Shown here in pieces: positions 44,082 through 54,210 of a stretch of 64,000 nt of DNA. The translations under genes and the position numbers were made by a program. Below the pieces are notes generated by a model. The model worked only from the letters and a program-made list of their open reading frames with translations, did not search any database and was not told the DNA's origin. Every line of letters starts with the position of its first letter. Positions within the stretch are counted from its first letter, which is position 1. Origin of the DNA: Pontiella sulfatireligans (GTDB taxonomy: Bacteria > Verrucomicrobiota > Kiritimatiellia > Kiritimatiellales > Pontiellaceae); the NCBI RefSeq assembly GCF_900890705.1, contig NZ_CAAHFH010000002.1, forward strand, positions 1,550,001 to 1,614,000, given 5' to 3'.

Positions 44082-46631
44082 TTAAAGAGCGAGCGGAACC
44101 CCGGCTTCAACCGTGTTGTCGCGGCTTCCGATGGAAAGCGTGCGCTCGCGGTGCTGACCGGTGTCGTTGTCAAACACCTCAAACGTGGCAAAGATTCCCG
44201 ATTTCAACAGTTCATCAGTGAGTTGGCAGGCCTGGCGGGCGAGGCGGAATTCGTAGAGAAGACCGTTTTTTGCGGGGGATATCAGGCATCTGACGGACTC
44301 TTCAGAGATGGAATTGAGGTGCTGGGGTTTGAATCCGACGCGAAGGACGGACTTACCGGCTTCGTCCAGATGTGCTCTGACTTTCCATTTACTCTTCCAC
44401 GAAGGGTGTTCGAGGGTGAACTGCACGCAGTCGCCGTGCTCCGAGGTGCGGTGTGCGGCGGCCTGCCGGTGGATGTCGTCATGAACAAGAGCGCGAATAA
44501 CAAAATCTTTTTCTTCAACGCTGATGCAGATCTCGGCACTGGTGTCTTCGGGCCCCTTCCAGAGGGAGGATTCGTCGGCTCCGGGATTTTGCTGATTCTG
44601 CAGGAGCGCAAGCTGCTCGGGAATGGGGAGGGAGAATTGGGGCTCGCTGACTACGGTTTCTTCCTGATGAATCAGGGTGGCGATTTCGTGGGAAACGGGG
44701 CTCCAGTCCTGTTTCAATTCGTCGCCGATTTGCCATTTAAATTCGAGGCATCCTTCGCCGAGATCGGCGGGAACCGGCAGACAGACCTGTACGTCCGCAA
44801 TCTGGCCGGATGAGAGAAGACGGCTTGAAACAGCCTCTTCCTTTTGGCAGCGCCAGGAGAGGGTAATGTTTAAGGGGCGCTCTGTCGGATTGGATATCCG
44901 GGTGGACAGCGTGTTGTCCCTGCCGGGAATCAGAATACATTTTTTCGGGAGGGTGATCAGCGAGGCGGGAGATTCGAAGCATCGGTCCGGCCCAGTAAGT
45001 TTCCAGCACTCGGTTCCGCGATAAGGATAAAGAAAAGTGCCCCCGTCGATGACGGGCAGCGTGCGGCGTTCGCCGGTGTAGCCGCTGAGCTGCATGACGG
45101 CACTGCCGGTGCCAACCCGAACATAGATAGGCCCGATGGCTTGATCCTCGTTTTCGCGAGGCAGCGCAATCAACGAATTTGTTTTTTTCAGGACGGTGAT
45201 TTCCAGCTCTTCGACAAAGGTTCTTTCTAAAAATTCGCTGCCCTCAGCAAGGAGATAGCGCTGGTCCATGGGATTTTTGCGGAAGTGGTCGATCAGACGG
45301 TATGCATTCAGGTTGAGCTCTTTTACTTTGCAGACGAGGGGTTCCCAGAGATTCAGTTCTCCGTCGAGAAAGCCCTTATTCACGCTCTGTTCGCTTTGAC
45401 CGTCATCAATCAGGCGAAACCAGTGAAATCCAACGCAATTTGGATGATGCATCAGAGCCAGAGTAAAGTTCTGATAGAAGAATCCGCGCTCCTTCTGGGT
45501 TTTGACCAGCCACCCTGCACCGCCGGAATTATCAAGACCACTGTCTATTCCCTTAGCGTACCATTCGGTGATAAAGAAGGGTTTGTCGGCGCCGAAATGT
45601 TTCCACCACTCCATTACAGAAAGACGGGGAGTCCAGGTGCTGTAATGATTGATGGTATAGAGATCGACATAGTCCCGCGAGCCTTCAAAAATCCACTGCT
45701 TTTCCCAATGGTTCACCCGGCTTCCAAGCAGCAGGTGACGGGGGTCGGCTTCGCGAACGGCCTCCGAGGTGATCTTGTAATACATGGAAGCGAACCAGAC
45801 GGCATATTCAGAGCGGATTTTCTTCGTCCATTTTTTTGGGGCGGAGGGGTGGTTCCGTTGCTTAAGCCACTTCAAGGCCGTCTGGTGCTGAGGGTTATCT
45901 TTGGGGAGTTTGAGAATGGAGCGATCTAAAACGTCCGGGGGAAAGGGCAGTTCGTTATCGGTGGTGTATCCAATCATCCAGGGATCGTCCAAACAGTTTT
46001 TCACGGTGCTGGCCAGATAGGCTTTCATCCATCCCTTGAGGCGGGGATCAAAGATCGGCATAACGGCAGCTTCGAAGTTCATGTGCCCATAGCCGACGTG
46101 CGCTGAACCGATTTCTTTGCCGAAACGGGCCATAATCGCCAGATTGGTAAAATAGGGCATGGGACGTTTCAGGATGTTCCGGCGAGATCCGGCGGGGCTT
46201 CTGTCGGAAGCGGTGTTGACTCCGATAGACCACAGCCACTCATCGAGTTGTACGAGTGCATTTTCCACACTTCCGTAGCGTTTTTCGGCCTGAGCGATCA
46301 GCTCGGAACTGCGGATTTCGAACTGGGAGACTCCGGTGCCGAACCAGAGGAAGCCTTCAGGATCGACAAGCCACCAGCGACCGTCGATTTTCTCTGTCCG
46401 AAAAAAACCGGTAGCTTCAACCTGGCGGTCTTTCCGCCCTCCAAAGCGGCTCAGTTCTGGACCGGTCTGTGAAGGAGTGAACCCTTCCACATCGGCCAGA
46501 CTTTCGGTCTGGCGGGGCGTCCACATCGGAGCCGCCTCTTTGTAGTGGCGCACATCGATCATCCGGGAGGCATCCGCACCTAAAACCGCGGTGACGAACA
46601 GTCCATACACAATTCCGCTATACTTCATCAT
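44082..46631 (-). CDS. Agarase-like glycoside hydrolase (clan GH-A, GH50-like) with CBM9-like C-terminus
   Basis: 849 residues with a signal peptide (YSGIVYGLFVTAVLGADA). FRTEKIDGRWWLVDPEGFLWFGTG is the opening block typical of GH50-like agarases. The putative acid/base Glu is in TTDNELPF (about 226) and the nucleophile Glu in FFITEWYAKG (about 354), in strands 4 and 7 of the expected barrel. After about residue 560 come beta-sandwich regions and a CBM9/DOMON-like module (AEICISVEEKDFVIRALVHD). A secreted exo- or endo-acting beta-galactosidase/agarase-type enzyme is likely; substrate not proven. In an operon with DUF1080 upstream and a symporter downstream. Confidence 0.8.
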   Translation of the reverse strand: MMKYSGIVYGLFVTAVLGADASRMIDVRHYKEAAPMWTPRQTESLADVEGFTPSQTGPELSRFGGRKDRQVEATGFFRTEKIDGRWWLVDPEGFLWFGTGVSQFEIRSSELIAQAEKRYGSVENALVQLDEWLWSIGVNTASDRSPAGSRRNILKRPMPYFTNLAIMARFGKEIGSAHVGYGHMNFEAAVMPIFDPRLKGWMKAYLASTVKNCLDDPWMIGYTTDNELPFPPDVLDRSILKLPKDNPQHQTALKWLKQRNHPSAPKKWTKKIRSEYAVWFASMYYKITSEAVREADPRHLLLGSRVNHWEKQWIFEGSRDYVDLYTINHYSTWTPRLSVMEWWKHFGADKPFFITEWYAKGIDSGLDNSGGAGWLVKTQKERGFFYQNFTLALMHHPNCVGFHWFRLIDDGQSEQSVNKGFLDGELNLWEPLVCKVKELNLNAYRLIDHFRKNPMDQRYLLAEGSEFLERTFVEELEITVLKKTNSLIALPRENEDQAIGPIYVRVGTGSAVMQLSGYTGERRTLPVIDGGTFLYPYRGTECWKLTGPDRCFESPASLITLPKKCILIPGRDNTLSTRISNPTERPLNITLSWRCQKEEAVSSRLLSSGQIADVQVCLPVPADLGEGCLEFKWQIGDELKQDWSPVSHEIATLIHQEETVVSEPQFSLPIPEQLALLQNQQNPGADESSLWKGPEDTSAEICISVEEKDFVIRALVHDDIHRQAAAHRTSEHGDCVQFTLEHPSWKSKWKVRAHLDEAGKSVLRVGFKPQHLNSISEESVRCLISPAKNGLLYEFRLARQACQLTDELLKSGIFATFEVFDNDTGQHRERTLSIGSRDNTVEAGVPLAL

Positions 46632-46655
46632 GGGTCAGCTCTCAGGTAATTCTTA

Positions 46656-47336
46656 TTAGAATGTTCGTATCCGGATATCTTTGAAGTAAAAAATGCTCCC
46701 CGGATCATGGGCCTGTAAGGCAATGCCCCCACCCTCCGGATTAAGCAATCGCCCGGACCGTTTGGCGGGTCTCTGGACGCCATCCGGCTCCGTGTAGTCA
46801 ATTACCTGATGATCATTGAGATGTACCATAATGCGCTTTCCCCGAACGGTGATACGAACACGGAACCACTGGCTTTCGTCGACCGGTGATTGATCAAGAT
46901 CAACTACAGCGTACAGACTTCCGGTCTTTCGCTTCTCCCGTTCAGTACTGTTGAGCTGAATTTCATAACCCTTCGCAAGATGGAGTGCCTTGTCCCGGGT
47001 CGACAGATCCGTATGGATAAAAACGCCCGAGTTGGAATTGGATTCACTTCGGACAGAAAGTTCCAGCTCAAAATCCTTAAAGCGCATGAAGCGTTCCTCG
47101 TTCGCTCCAATATAGAATAGATGCGCACTTGCTTTCGTGGCGTTCGCCCGAATACAACCATCAACCACGGAGAAGGATTCCGGCATGACGTTGGCCCGCC
47201 ACCCCATCAAGTCCGTACCATTGAACAACTGCTGCCACTCGTCCGCTGCGCACGAACGGGCTCCTATAGATACGTAAGCGACCATAATCAAAATTACGCG
47301 AAAGAGAGGCTTCACCCAGTCCGACTGGATGAGCAT
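46656..47336 (-). CDS. DUF1080 (3-keto-disaccharide hydrolase-type) exported protein
   Basis: 226 residues from ATG 47336; a GTG at 47402 in frame would add 22 residues, and the start is uncertain. An N-terminal hydrophobic leader (PLFRVILIMVAYVSIGA) ends before EWQQLFNGTDLMGWR, the standard DUF1080 opening; NSNSGVFIHTD, KGYEIQL and GGIALQAHDPGSIFYFKDIRI are further family blocks. Members have a concanavalin-like fold, and some cleave 3-keto-glycosides. No 3-dehydrogenase is visible nearby. Probably the first gene of the agarase-like/SSS/UroD unit. Confidence 0.88.
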   Translation of the reverse strand: MLIQSDWVKPLFRVILIMVAYVSIGARSCAADEWQQLFNGTDLMGWRANVMPESFSVVDGCIRANATKASAHLFYIGANEERFMRFKDFELELSVRSESNSNSGVFIHTDLSTRDKALHLAKGYEIQLNSTEREKRKTGSLYAVVDLDQSPVDESQWFRVRITVRGKRIMVHLNDHQVIDYTEPDGVQRPAKRSGRLLNPEGGGIALQAHDPGSIFYFKDIRIRTF

Positions 47337-47516
47337 GACAAGGTCGTACTCTTTGTTGACCAGCCGTTTAAACTTCTGCAATTCATCCCCGACAACACCC
47401 ACTGATTTACCTCTGGTTGACTTATATTGAATTCATTGATTCGAGCATTCGCATGTAGACTTGTTCAACACTCAAGCCCCTTGACATCCCCAAAGGATGC
47501 ACCTCGCCACGCATAC

Positions 47517-47552
47517 AAAACGGGGAGGAATCCTAAGATCCCGTCCCCGTTT
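47517..47552 (-). terminator. Intrinsic terminator after the Fn3 surface protein
   Basis: AAACGGGGAGGAAT pairs with ATCCCGTCCCCGTTT across a four-base loop; on the minus strand the stem ends in TTTT. It lies about 18 bp after the stop at 47570 and should isolate the DUF1080 unit. Confidence 0.75.
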
Positions 47553-47569
47553 CCTGATTGGCCTGTTGT

Positions 47570-49906
47570 TTACAGCTCTTCGATGATGAGATTGATGAAC
47601 TTGGAATCCACATCCACCGGAATGGTATTGGTGACATCACGGAAACCGTCCGATGGCGAACCATAGCTGACGCTGTAACCGGTATTCGTCCAGGATGGAA
47701 TACTCAGGCTGGGCGACAGATTCAGGTAGTAGTCGAGTCCAGCGGAAGGATCGGTCTGCTCGACGTAGACATACGTAAATACATTGCTCCCGCCTCCAAG
47801 CTGCATCGTTTCATAAACAGGAAGCGTTCCAACATCCGATGCTTTTGTCGGATCCCCGCCCAGTCCGTATTCGTAGAGGTTGTTGGCGCCGTCGTTGTCA
47901 TAATCGTTGGTAGTCGCGCCAATATCCACGCCCCAGCCGCCAGACCAAGCCTCGTATCCGGCGCTGGTCTTGTAGAGGCTGATACGATCAAAGAACGGGC
48001 CTCCACCCGGTTTCGTTTCTGAACTGGTCCAGTGCAGCTTACCGCGAACAGTGGTCGTTCCAGCCGGGGCAGTCATCGTATTGGTTGTGATTGCCCAGTC
48101 ATCAAAGGCCAGTTCCGTAACCATGTTGGTGATCAGTCCGGACGTTCCTAGAAAACCCAGCTCCAGGAAAATCTGGCCGCTGTAACCGTCTCCTCGGAAA
48201 TAGACATTAGGCTTTACGTTTGCCACCAGCGAGTATTCCGTCCCCGCCGAACCGGCAACGCTCTGCTGAACATAATTGTCCGCACTGGCTTCCGGAAAAG
48301 CCCTTACCGAGAAGGCTGACGATGCCGGTACGGAATCGTTGACGGGATGGTTCTTGGGCCACACCTGCAGCTTCGCACTGCGATCGCGCTGGCCGGCTTT
48401 CCAATATCCATAGAGGTCAACATACTGCCAGGCAACCTTGCTATGCTCCCAATCGGTGTTGAAGAAGAGCTGGTTGAGCTCCAGCGGAATTTCGTCGTTG
48501 CCGACCGACTCGTTGCCAAGCGTGTCCACTGCAACAACCTGGTAGTAGTAATACCCGCCCTCGGAACGGAAGGTGTCCACATACTCGGTATCGACGGTCG
48601 AACCCACCCGCTCATAACCGTTGCCCTGAGTCCGGGAGCGCATAATCGCATAGTGGCTGAAGTCGGCTTCGGAGTTTGCGTCCCAATCGAGTGTCACACT
48701 GTACTCTCCGTTGGTTGCATTCAGGTTGGCCGGGGCTGCCGGCAGCACCGCATCGCCGGACACAACGCGCAGGATGCCGTCCACATAAAAACGGCCCATG
48801 TCCCAGGCAAGACCGGCGTCTAGCGTCGGCAGGCTCACGCTGTCAAAGACACCGTTCAGGTTATTGCTGTCATCGGTGCTGATGGCGATCAGTTCGAATT
48901 CATCGCCGTCGGTCAGCGCGTCGCTGCCGGCCAGCAGTTCAACCGTCAGGGCTCCATCGACGGTCAACTTGTGGAAGGTCGGGTTGGCATCCGAAAAATC
49001 GCGATAGTTCAGCGTGTCACAAGCCGTAACGGACGCCGCTTTCGAAATTTCAAAGGTGCTGGCCGCAGTCGGCGTCATCGTCATCTTAAACTGTTCGTCA
49101 ATCAGGATGCTGTCCGTTGCTGCACCATTCTGAAAACCAACCCCTTCAAACTCGATCGAAAGGTTCGGACTGATCGTAGCGCCTGATCCGGCACGATCAA
49201 TGGTTCCAGAACCGCGGAAGGTGCCCACCTCGACTGTTTTCGGCACCCATTGGGTATCAAACAGGTTCGAGTCAAAATTCAGAGTGGCCCCGGAGTTCAA
49301 CGTGAAGTCCGAACTGGAACTCAAATTCGGATCCTGACTTTGATAACGGCTGGTCTCTACAGTTTGATCGGATGAAAGCGTACAGATCCCATCCACTTTG
49401 ACAGCACCATCGACCATATTCAAATCGTGGTCCCCGGTCACAGTAAAGTCACCGACCGTCGCGAAATCATACGCCCAGTTCATTGTGACACCATCGCAGT
49501 TCACAACCGCATTGCTGGCAAAATGAAGATACTCGGCTCCACCGCCGTTTTTACGAATGGTAAAGGCCGCAGAATCATCGGATCCTACATCCTGAAAGGC
49601 ATACAGACCGCCCACTTCAACTCCTTCAAAATCCAGCAGATTGATCATAACGGAGTTGGATGAGACGCCGAAATGCAGGGTGTCGCCGTTTGAGACGTTG
49701 GTCAGGCTGCCGCCCGCGCCCCCGGCGGGATCGGTATTCCACACGTTGTTGGTAAAACTGAAGTAGGTGCTGCTCTTGATCACGTCGCTCCAGTTCAGTG
49801 CGAAACCTGAATCGGTTCCATTGTTATCCAGATAAAGGTCGGCGGCTTGAGTCGTCGCGGTCACAGCCATCAGCGCGGTGACAAGTAATATAGTTGGGTG
49901 TCTCAT
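47570..49906 (-). CDS. Secreted surface protein with autotransporter-like repeats and Fn3 domain
   Basis: 778 residues with a signal peptide (HPTILLVTALMAVTATTQA). Residues 22-380 are a Gly/Asn/Asp-rich beta-helix-like region with motifs such as GTDSGFALNWSD. An Fn3 domain follows (APANLNATNGEYSVTLDWD to QVVAVDTLGNES), then a carbohydrate-binding-like sandwich and a short conserved C-terminal region (YEYGLGGDPTKASDVG ... FINLIIEEL) that looks like a surface or verrucomicrobial-type tail. No catalytic motif is seen; it probably binds polysaccharide or is an outer-layer protein. An operator-like site lies 125 bp upstream. Confidence 0.7.
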   Translation of the reverse strand: MRHPTILLVTALMAVTATTQAADLYLDNNGTDSGFALNWSDVIKSSTYFSFTNNVWNTDPAGGAGGSLTNVSNGDTLHFGVSSNSVMINLLDFEGVEVGGLYAFQDVGSDDSAAFTIRKNGGGAEYLHFASNAVVNCDGVTMNWAYDFATVGDFTVTGDHDLNMVDGAVKVDGICTLSSDQTVETSRYQSQDPNLSSSSDFTLNSGATLNFDSNLFDTQWVPKTVEVGTFRGSGTIDRAGSGATISPNLSIEFEGVGFQNGAATDSILIDEQFKMTMTPTAASTFEISKAASVTACDTLNYRDFSDANPTFHKLTVDGALTVELLAGSDALTDGDEFELIAISTDDSNNLNGVFDSVSLPTLDAGLAWDMGRFYVDGILRVVSGDAVLPAAPANLNATNGEYSVTLDWDANSEADFSHYAIMRSRTQGNGYERVGSTVDTEYVDTFRSEGGYYYYQVVAVDTLGNESVGNDEIPLELNQLFFNTDWEHSKVAWQYVDLYGYWKAGQRDRSAKLQVWPKNHPVNDSVPASSAFSVRAFPEASADNYVQQSVAGSAGTEYSLVANVKPNVYFRGDGYSGQIFLELGFLGTSGLITNMVTELAFDDWAITTNTMTAPAGTTTVRGKLHWTSSETKPGGGPFFDRISLYKTSAGYEAWSGGWGVDIGATTNDYDNDGANNLYEYGLGGDPTKASDVGTLPVYETMQLGGGSNVFTYVYVEQTDPSAGLDYYLNLSPSLSIPSWTNTGYSVSYGSPSDGFRDVTNTIPVDVDSKFINLIIEEL

Positions 49907-50030
49907 TCCTTTTCCTCTGTTGTTGCGCGATACACAAACAGGAGCCCCCGTGGCCTTGCCAGTTTCGCATTTTACATCTTCAAATTAAATCAATCGTTGA
50001 AGTATTCCAGAAAATATCATTGTTTAGTAA

Positions 50031-50044
50031 TTAACACGCTTAAC
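50031..50044. promoter_or_regulatory. Putative LacI-type operator TTAACACGCTTAAC
   Basis: Core ACACGCTTAA matches the reverse of the 14-mer; 125 bp upstream of the Fn3 surface protein. Confidence 0.5.
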
Positions 50045-50262
50045 ACTGCAAACCCCCCACATTTAACAGCCCTTTGCCTAATCAAGACCCGAGAGTTTCA
50101 GCGTCTATTTTCAGTTGAAAGAAAAGAGTGTATGGCACTCTTCCATCCTCGTTGCCCCGTCCCCTGCGAGGCACGATCGGCGACAGAATACAACGCCTGC
50201 ATCCGGAACAGAAACGAAGCAGAAAAACAAGTCCATCTTAAGCGGGGCATGGGAAGTCCTTC

Positions 50263-50305
50263 AGCTCCCGAAGCAGCCGAACCCGTGTTCGACGGCATCG
50301 GGAGC
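50263..50305 (-). terminator. Hairpin after PEP-CTERM gene, possible terminator
   Basis: GCTCCCGA (50263-50270) and TCGGGAGC (50298-50305) form a perfect 8-bp stem; a smaller CGAA/TTCG stem lies inside. It is 26 bp beyond the PEP-CTERM stop. No T-run, so termination is uncertain. Confidence 0.45.
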
Positions 50306-50330
50306 CATGATGGATACATAAAGTTTAGGT

Positions 50331-51059
50331 TCAGGAAATCATGAAGACTCTACGAATAAACAGAAGCGAAGCGCCAACCGCCGAGATCAGGCCCATCGTG
50401 CCCGGCTCAGGAATAGTATCGAGCACGGCACCGCCATAGGTTGAGTTTTCCTTCGTGGAAAATGACATAGCCCCATAACCGTACGAGTCTCCAGCCGTAT
50501 CACCGATCAGGATAAAGGTGGCCAAATCATCGGTATCTGCATTCAGGAAATTCACGAGAGCCGCGCTGTTAAAGCTGTAGTCCGACGCAACATCCGAAAC
50601 CTCAAACGTACCAAGTAAAACCGTATCGGCGGCAACAACCCCGGATCCAGCCGTGTCATTGCCCGGCGCATTGTTGAAGGTGATGGAGGTTTCGCCCCAG
50701 TCCTGTCCTTCAACCGACTCCAACAGTCCGTACACCGTTACAGTCAACGGATTTATATAGACACCAGAGTTCAGCAATGTGAGATTGATCGATGCATTGA
50801 CCTCAGCCGGAGCAGTCATGGTCGCCAGATCAAAACGCAGGTATCCTTTGTTGATATATTTCGCCTTGCCGTCGGTCGCCTTGACCTCCATCGTGTTCCG
50901 CGTACCGTAGTTGGTGTTGTTATTCTGGATTCCGCTGACGCTATCCGTAGCTGTTCCGCCCTTCACATAGGTATCCGCGTCAACACCGATCACGCTTGCA
51001 GAAGTGGCTGCCACGCCCGCCATCAGCCCGAACACCGACAATATGACTTTTTGTTTCAT
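50331..51059 (-). CDS. PEP-CTERM-sorted DNRLRE/CBM96-like surface protein
   Basis: 242 residues with an N-terminal signal peptide (KVILSVFGLMAGVAATSAS). The body resembles DNRLRE/CBM96-type beta-sandwich modules: ADTYVKGG near the start, KGYLRFDLA, QDWGETSITFNNAP. The C-terminus has the PEP-CTERM sorting signal: IPEPGTMGLI, a hydrophobic helix, then RR and a short basic tail. It should be anchored or released by an exosortase; none is in the window. It is separated from the upstream GH9 gene by 183 bp and has its own operator-like site. Confidence 0.88.
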   Translation of the reverse strand: MKQKVILSVFGLMAGVAATSASVIGVDADTYVKGGTATDSVSGIQNNNTNYGTRNTMEVKATDGKAKYINKGYLRFDLATMTAPAEVNASINLTLLNSGVYINPLTVTVYGLLESVEGQDWGETSITFNNAPGNDTAGSGVVAADTVLLGTFEVSDVASDYSFNSAALVNFLNADTDDLATFILIGDTAGDSYGYGAMSFSTKENSTYGGAVLDTIPEPGTMGLISAVGASLLFIRRVFMIS

Positions 51060-51185
51060 ATTTCTCCTTTACTGTTTAGTAGTCTCGTGCGCTCCCCTCT
51101 GGAACACACCTATTGACTTGAAGACATACTGTCGTGGTATCAGAAAAGATCAAATGAAAGTCGGCATTCCGGCCCCTCTTTTCCG

Positions 51186-51199
51186 TTTACACGCGTTAA
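51186..51199. promoter_or_regulatory. Putative LacI-type operator TTTACACGCGTTAA
   Basis: Near-exact reverse of the 14-mer, 127 bp upstream of the PEP-CTERM gene. Confidence 0.55.
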
Positions 51200-51242
51200 C
51201 GCGGTTGCAGGACCTTCGGTACGGTCTGGCCTGCCGGAAAAA

Positions 51243-54176
51243 TCAGAAACGATCGGGATCCTGTTCTTCGTATTCCTGCGCGAGCATCCCGCAGATCAAC
51301 AGGTGGCTGGCAATACTTTCATGTACCGTGAACTCGGTTAACGGAGCCCAGTTGTAATCATCGATATACAGCTCCGGGATCGGCCAATGAGGCGTGGTCG
51401 CATCGTGAAAGACCGGCAGCGGATAGATTCCGTTTTTAACAAGAGCCTGCCAGCGACCGGTCACCCAGCGGGAAAGCGGCAGCGGCCCATACATGGTGGC
51501 ACCGATCGGCGTATCGACCCCGCCAAACTTGACATCCGCAAGATACGGGCGCATCGAACGCACCCCCATGCCGGTTGTGTAGCAGGAGTTCCGAGGATTC
51601 GCCCCCATGGAAAACTGAACACATTGCTGCAACGCACTGAGGTATCGTTCATTCCCGGTGGCCAACCAGGCATAGACCACCGCTTCCACCTCTTTCTTCG
51701 CGGTATAATTCGGGCGGGCGGCCAGATTCGCCTCCCCCAGCTGCTCCGTATGACGAACGGCCCCCCAGGCCATTTCGTTCATTCCATCAATCAAATCATC
51801 CGCATCCCGGCACAGCAGGTCGATACAGAATTTTTTAAGGTCGGGATCCACGCCCGTCCCTTCCAGCCGCGCATACACGCACGCACCGTTGAACCCGGCC
51901 TTGTGCCAGCTTTCGCGCTCGAGGGTTTCTTCAAACAGGCGATGCCAACGAGGCTCGCGGGTCACCTTGAACAGGTAGGCGGCGGCCCGGTTCCGAAGCG
52001 CATCCGGCCCCGGCCATCTCTCTTTGTCTGAATAGGGAATGTTTTCGGGATTGGCCTCGGCCCATTCCATCGCAGCCAACGCACTTTCCAAATATTTTTC
52101 TGCTAGGGCAGGATCATATTTTTTCAATACGAACGAGGCATGCGCGGCACCCGCCGCATAGATCCAGCTGTGTTCGCGCGACGGCGGATCCATGTCCAGC
52201 AGCAGACTGTCCAGCCAGCTGGTTTCGCCGTACGTCGGATGCTCAACGGACTCAACCCGGAGGCTGATGGAGTCTTTCCATCCCTCGCCATACCAACGCG
52301 CATAGATACCCTGGGTGCGCCGGGCCAGTTCAAGGAACCACAGTCCCTCGTTGACCACATCCGGCATGCCGTTTCCAGACTCCGGAATACCCAGAGAAAG
52401 ATTTTCAAAATAGGCGGGATTGTTTTCGCACAGATCAAGGACCGTATGCACCGCAAACATATGGTTCGGGCGCCGGTCAAAATCGCCGGCATCCATCCAC
52501 CCGCCCCAGGCCTCCGGAATACTCGTCGCCAGATCGATGGCGGCCTGACGCTGAGGAAACTTCGGCTTGGATGCACCCGCAAAATGGAGAGAGCCCAGAT
52601 TAAACGAGCGGCCCTTTTCCGAAGTCAGTTGCAGCTCGGCCCGTTCCACGGTGCCGTTGACAGAAATCTTTTTAAATTTTGCAAGGACGCCCCCCTCATC
52701 CGCATCTTTAAAAGCAGCGATGAAAGTGCGGCGCTGCCCTTCCAGCTGGAGAACCAGTCTGGCTTCCGGCCGAACGGTTCCGGAAGCATCTGCAGACAGC
52801 GAAAATGCCTTGCCGCTGAACGCGCGCACCATCTGGGTCACATCCTGATAAATTCCGTATGCACCCTGCCCGGACCGAACCACCTTGATGCCGGTTTCCA
52901 CAAGCACCGGTCGGGCGTTGGTGAAGGACCAGTCCGCTGCATCTTTCTCAAAGGAAGGATTCTTGAGACCGTGATACCACACATCGGGATGGCAGGCGTG
53001 TACCGTCCGATCCTCTGTATGAAAGTTTCTCGGGCGCCTGTAGTCTGTCCACGGCGGCCCCAGCTCGATCCCGCTCCGCTGGTGCAGCAGTCCCATCAGG
53101 TGAATACGGGCGGCGTCCTGCCAAACCGTATCCGCAATCTCGAACGGAAACGAAGCGCCGATGCCCGGCACGCTGACACGATAGCGCCCCGGACGGCTGA
53201 AGTCGGAAAAATCCATGAGATACACATCGGCCACAGCTTCCCGCCAGCCCACACCGTCCCATTCATAATCGGGCTCGTCAGCGTCCTGCTTCAATGCGGT
53301 CCGGCCTGTGAAAAATACTTCCCCGCTCTGCGCATCGACCACATGAAAAGAGGTGCCGGCCGAATACTCGACCGCTCCGGCGCTGCCGGCCCAGCAGGAT
53401 AGGAATGCCTGTTTCACGGACTGGCCGGGCGCAAAGCCGATCTGGTTGACCTGTATGGCTTCGCTGCGAAGACGTTTGTCATCAAACAGAAACGTCACAT
53501 CATTCGTGATGGAGCCGTCGCCCTGAAAATGCAGTGTATAGCTTGCCCCCGGTTTTAACGGGGAGCGAAGATCCAGATAGATTTCGTGCCGAACAGCCAT
53601 TTCGACCAGTCCGGGGCCAACCAGCGTATTGAAACGCGGCAGGCTTTTGCGGGCGATGCGGACCGGGATTCCCCCCTCGGCATAGGCGGAATCATTGCTG
53701 GAGGAAAGCCGATAGCTGTCCGGGTGGTCCGCCCACACGGTGTCCAGTTTTTTCCCGGGAACGTCATCCCATGGCTTCAGATACAGATTATCATCCGGAC
53801 CAACCACAAAGCCCACGGGCCGACCCTCACGCGTCAGCTGCCGCGCCACCTGCTCGCCATACACCCGCAGCTTGCCGACCCGGGTGATTTCGTCGCCGGG
53901 CAGTTGCGTGTACGGGACAACCGGATGAATGGTTTTCGATCGTTCATCCACCGTCAGCGCCAGCCGGTCTGGCCGAACGGCATAGACGTGCCGCACCAGC
54001 GGGGCGGCTGTAGCCGGCCGGTCGCTCGTGCCCTGAACCAGCTCCGGCTGAAGCCCCTTATATGTCGATTGATCCACCGTTCCAACACCGTAGGCGGACG
54101 ACAGCAATGCGCTGAACAAAAGAACGGGCCGCACAACGGATGCAAGACAAAATGAGAGGCGTGATGAATGGTCCAT
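51243..54176 (-). CDS. GH9 family glycoside hydrolase with N-terminal Ig-like domain
   Basis: 977 residues, secreted (hydrophobic leader around PVLLFSALLSSAYG). After an N-terminal sandwich comes the CelD-type Ig-like domain (IQVNQIGFAPGQSVKQAFLS, about 240-340). A carbohydrate-binding-like insert (about 395-520) precedes the GH9 (alpha/alpha)6 domain, with the catalytic Asp pair in GGWMDAGDFDRRPNHM (about 559 and 562) and the SMGANPRNSCYTTGMG block. GH9 proteins are usually beta-1,4-glucanases, but exo-glucosaminidases and others exist. It follows the toroid lipoprotein after 34 bp, so it belongs to the sulfatase-lipoprotein-GH9 operon. Confidence 0.9.
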   Translation of the reverse strand: MDHSSRLSFCLASVVRPVLLFSALLSSAYGVGTVDQSTYKGLQPELVQGTSDRPATAAPLVRHVYAVRPDRLALTVDERSKTIHPVVPYTQLPGDEITRVGKLRVYGEQVARQLTREGRPVGFVVGPDDNLYLKPWDDVPGKKLDTVWADHPDSYRLSSSNDSAYAEGGIPVRIARKSLPRFNTLVGPGLVEMAVRHEIYLDLRSPLKPGASYTLHFQGDGSITNDVTFLFDDKRLRSEAIQVNQIGFAPGQSVKQAFLSCWAGSAGAVEYSAGTSFHVVDAQSGEVFFTGRTALKQDADEPDYEWDGVGWREAVADVYLMDFSDFSRPGRYRVSVPGIGASFPFEIADTVWQDAARIHLMGLLHQRSGIELGPPWTDYRRPRNFHTEDRTVHACHPDVWYHGLKNPSFEKDAADWSFTNARPVLVETGIKVVRSGQGAYGIYQDVTQMVRAFSGKAFSLSADASGTVRPEARLVLQLEGQRRTFIAAFKDADEGGVLAKFKKISVNGTVERAELQLTSEKGRSFNLGSLHFAGASKPKFPQRQAAIDLATSIPEAWGGWMDAGDFDRRPNHMFAVHTVLDLCENNPAYFENLSLGIPESGNGMPDVVNEGLWFLELARRTQGIYARWYGEGWKDSISLRVESVEHPTYGETSWLDSLLLDMDPPSREHSWIYAAGAAHASFVLKKYDPALAEKYLESALAAMEWAEANPENIPYSDKERWPGPDALRNRAAAYLFKVTREPRWHRLFEETLERESWHKAGFNGACVYARLEGTGVDPDLKKFCIDLLCRDADDLIDGMNEMAWGAVRHTEQLGEANLAARPNYTAKKEVEAVVYAWLATGNERYLSALQQCVQFSMGANPRNSCYTTGMGVRSMRPYLADVKFGGVDTPIGATMYGPLPLSRWVTGRWQALVKNGIYPLPVFHDATTPHWPIPELYIDDYNWAPLTEFTVHESIASHLLICGMLAQEYEEQDPDRF

Positions 54177-54210
54177 AGTTTTCCTAATGTGCTGTGATAG
54201 TTAAAAATTC

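Larger units (their letters stand above)
49907..50330. other. 424-bp intergenic region
   Basis: No supportable gene. It contains the promoter region of the Fn3 protein with an operator-like site (50031) and a hairpin (50263-50305). A plus-strand ORF across the region has no ribosome site and no recognisable domain. Confidence 0.4.

Noticed and set aside
49898..50344. 148-codon plus-strand ORF across the 424-bp gap
   Set aside because: No ribosome site, no domain, low-quality composition, and it overlaps the ends of both flanking minus-strand genes.
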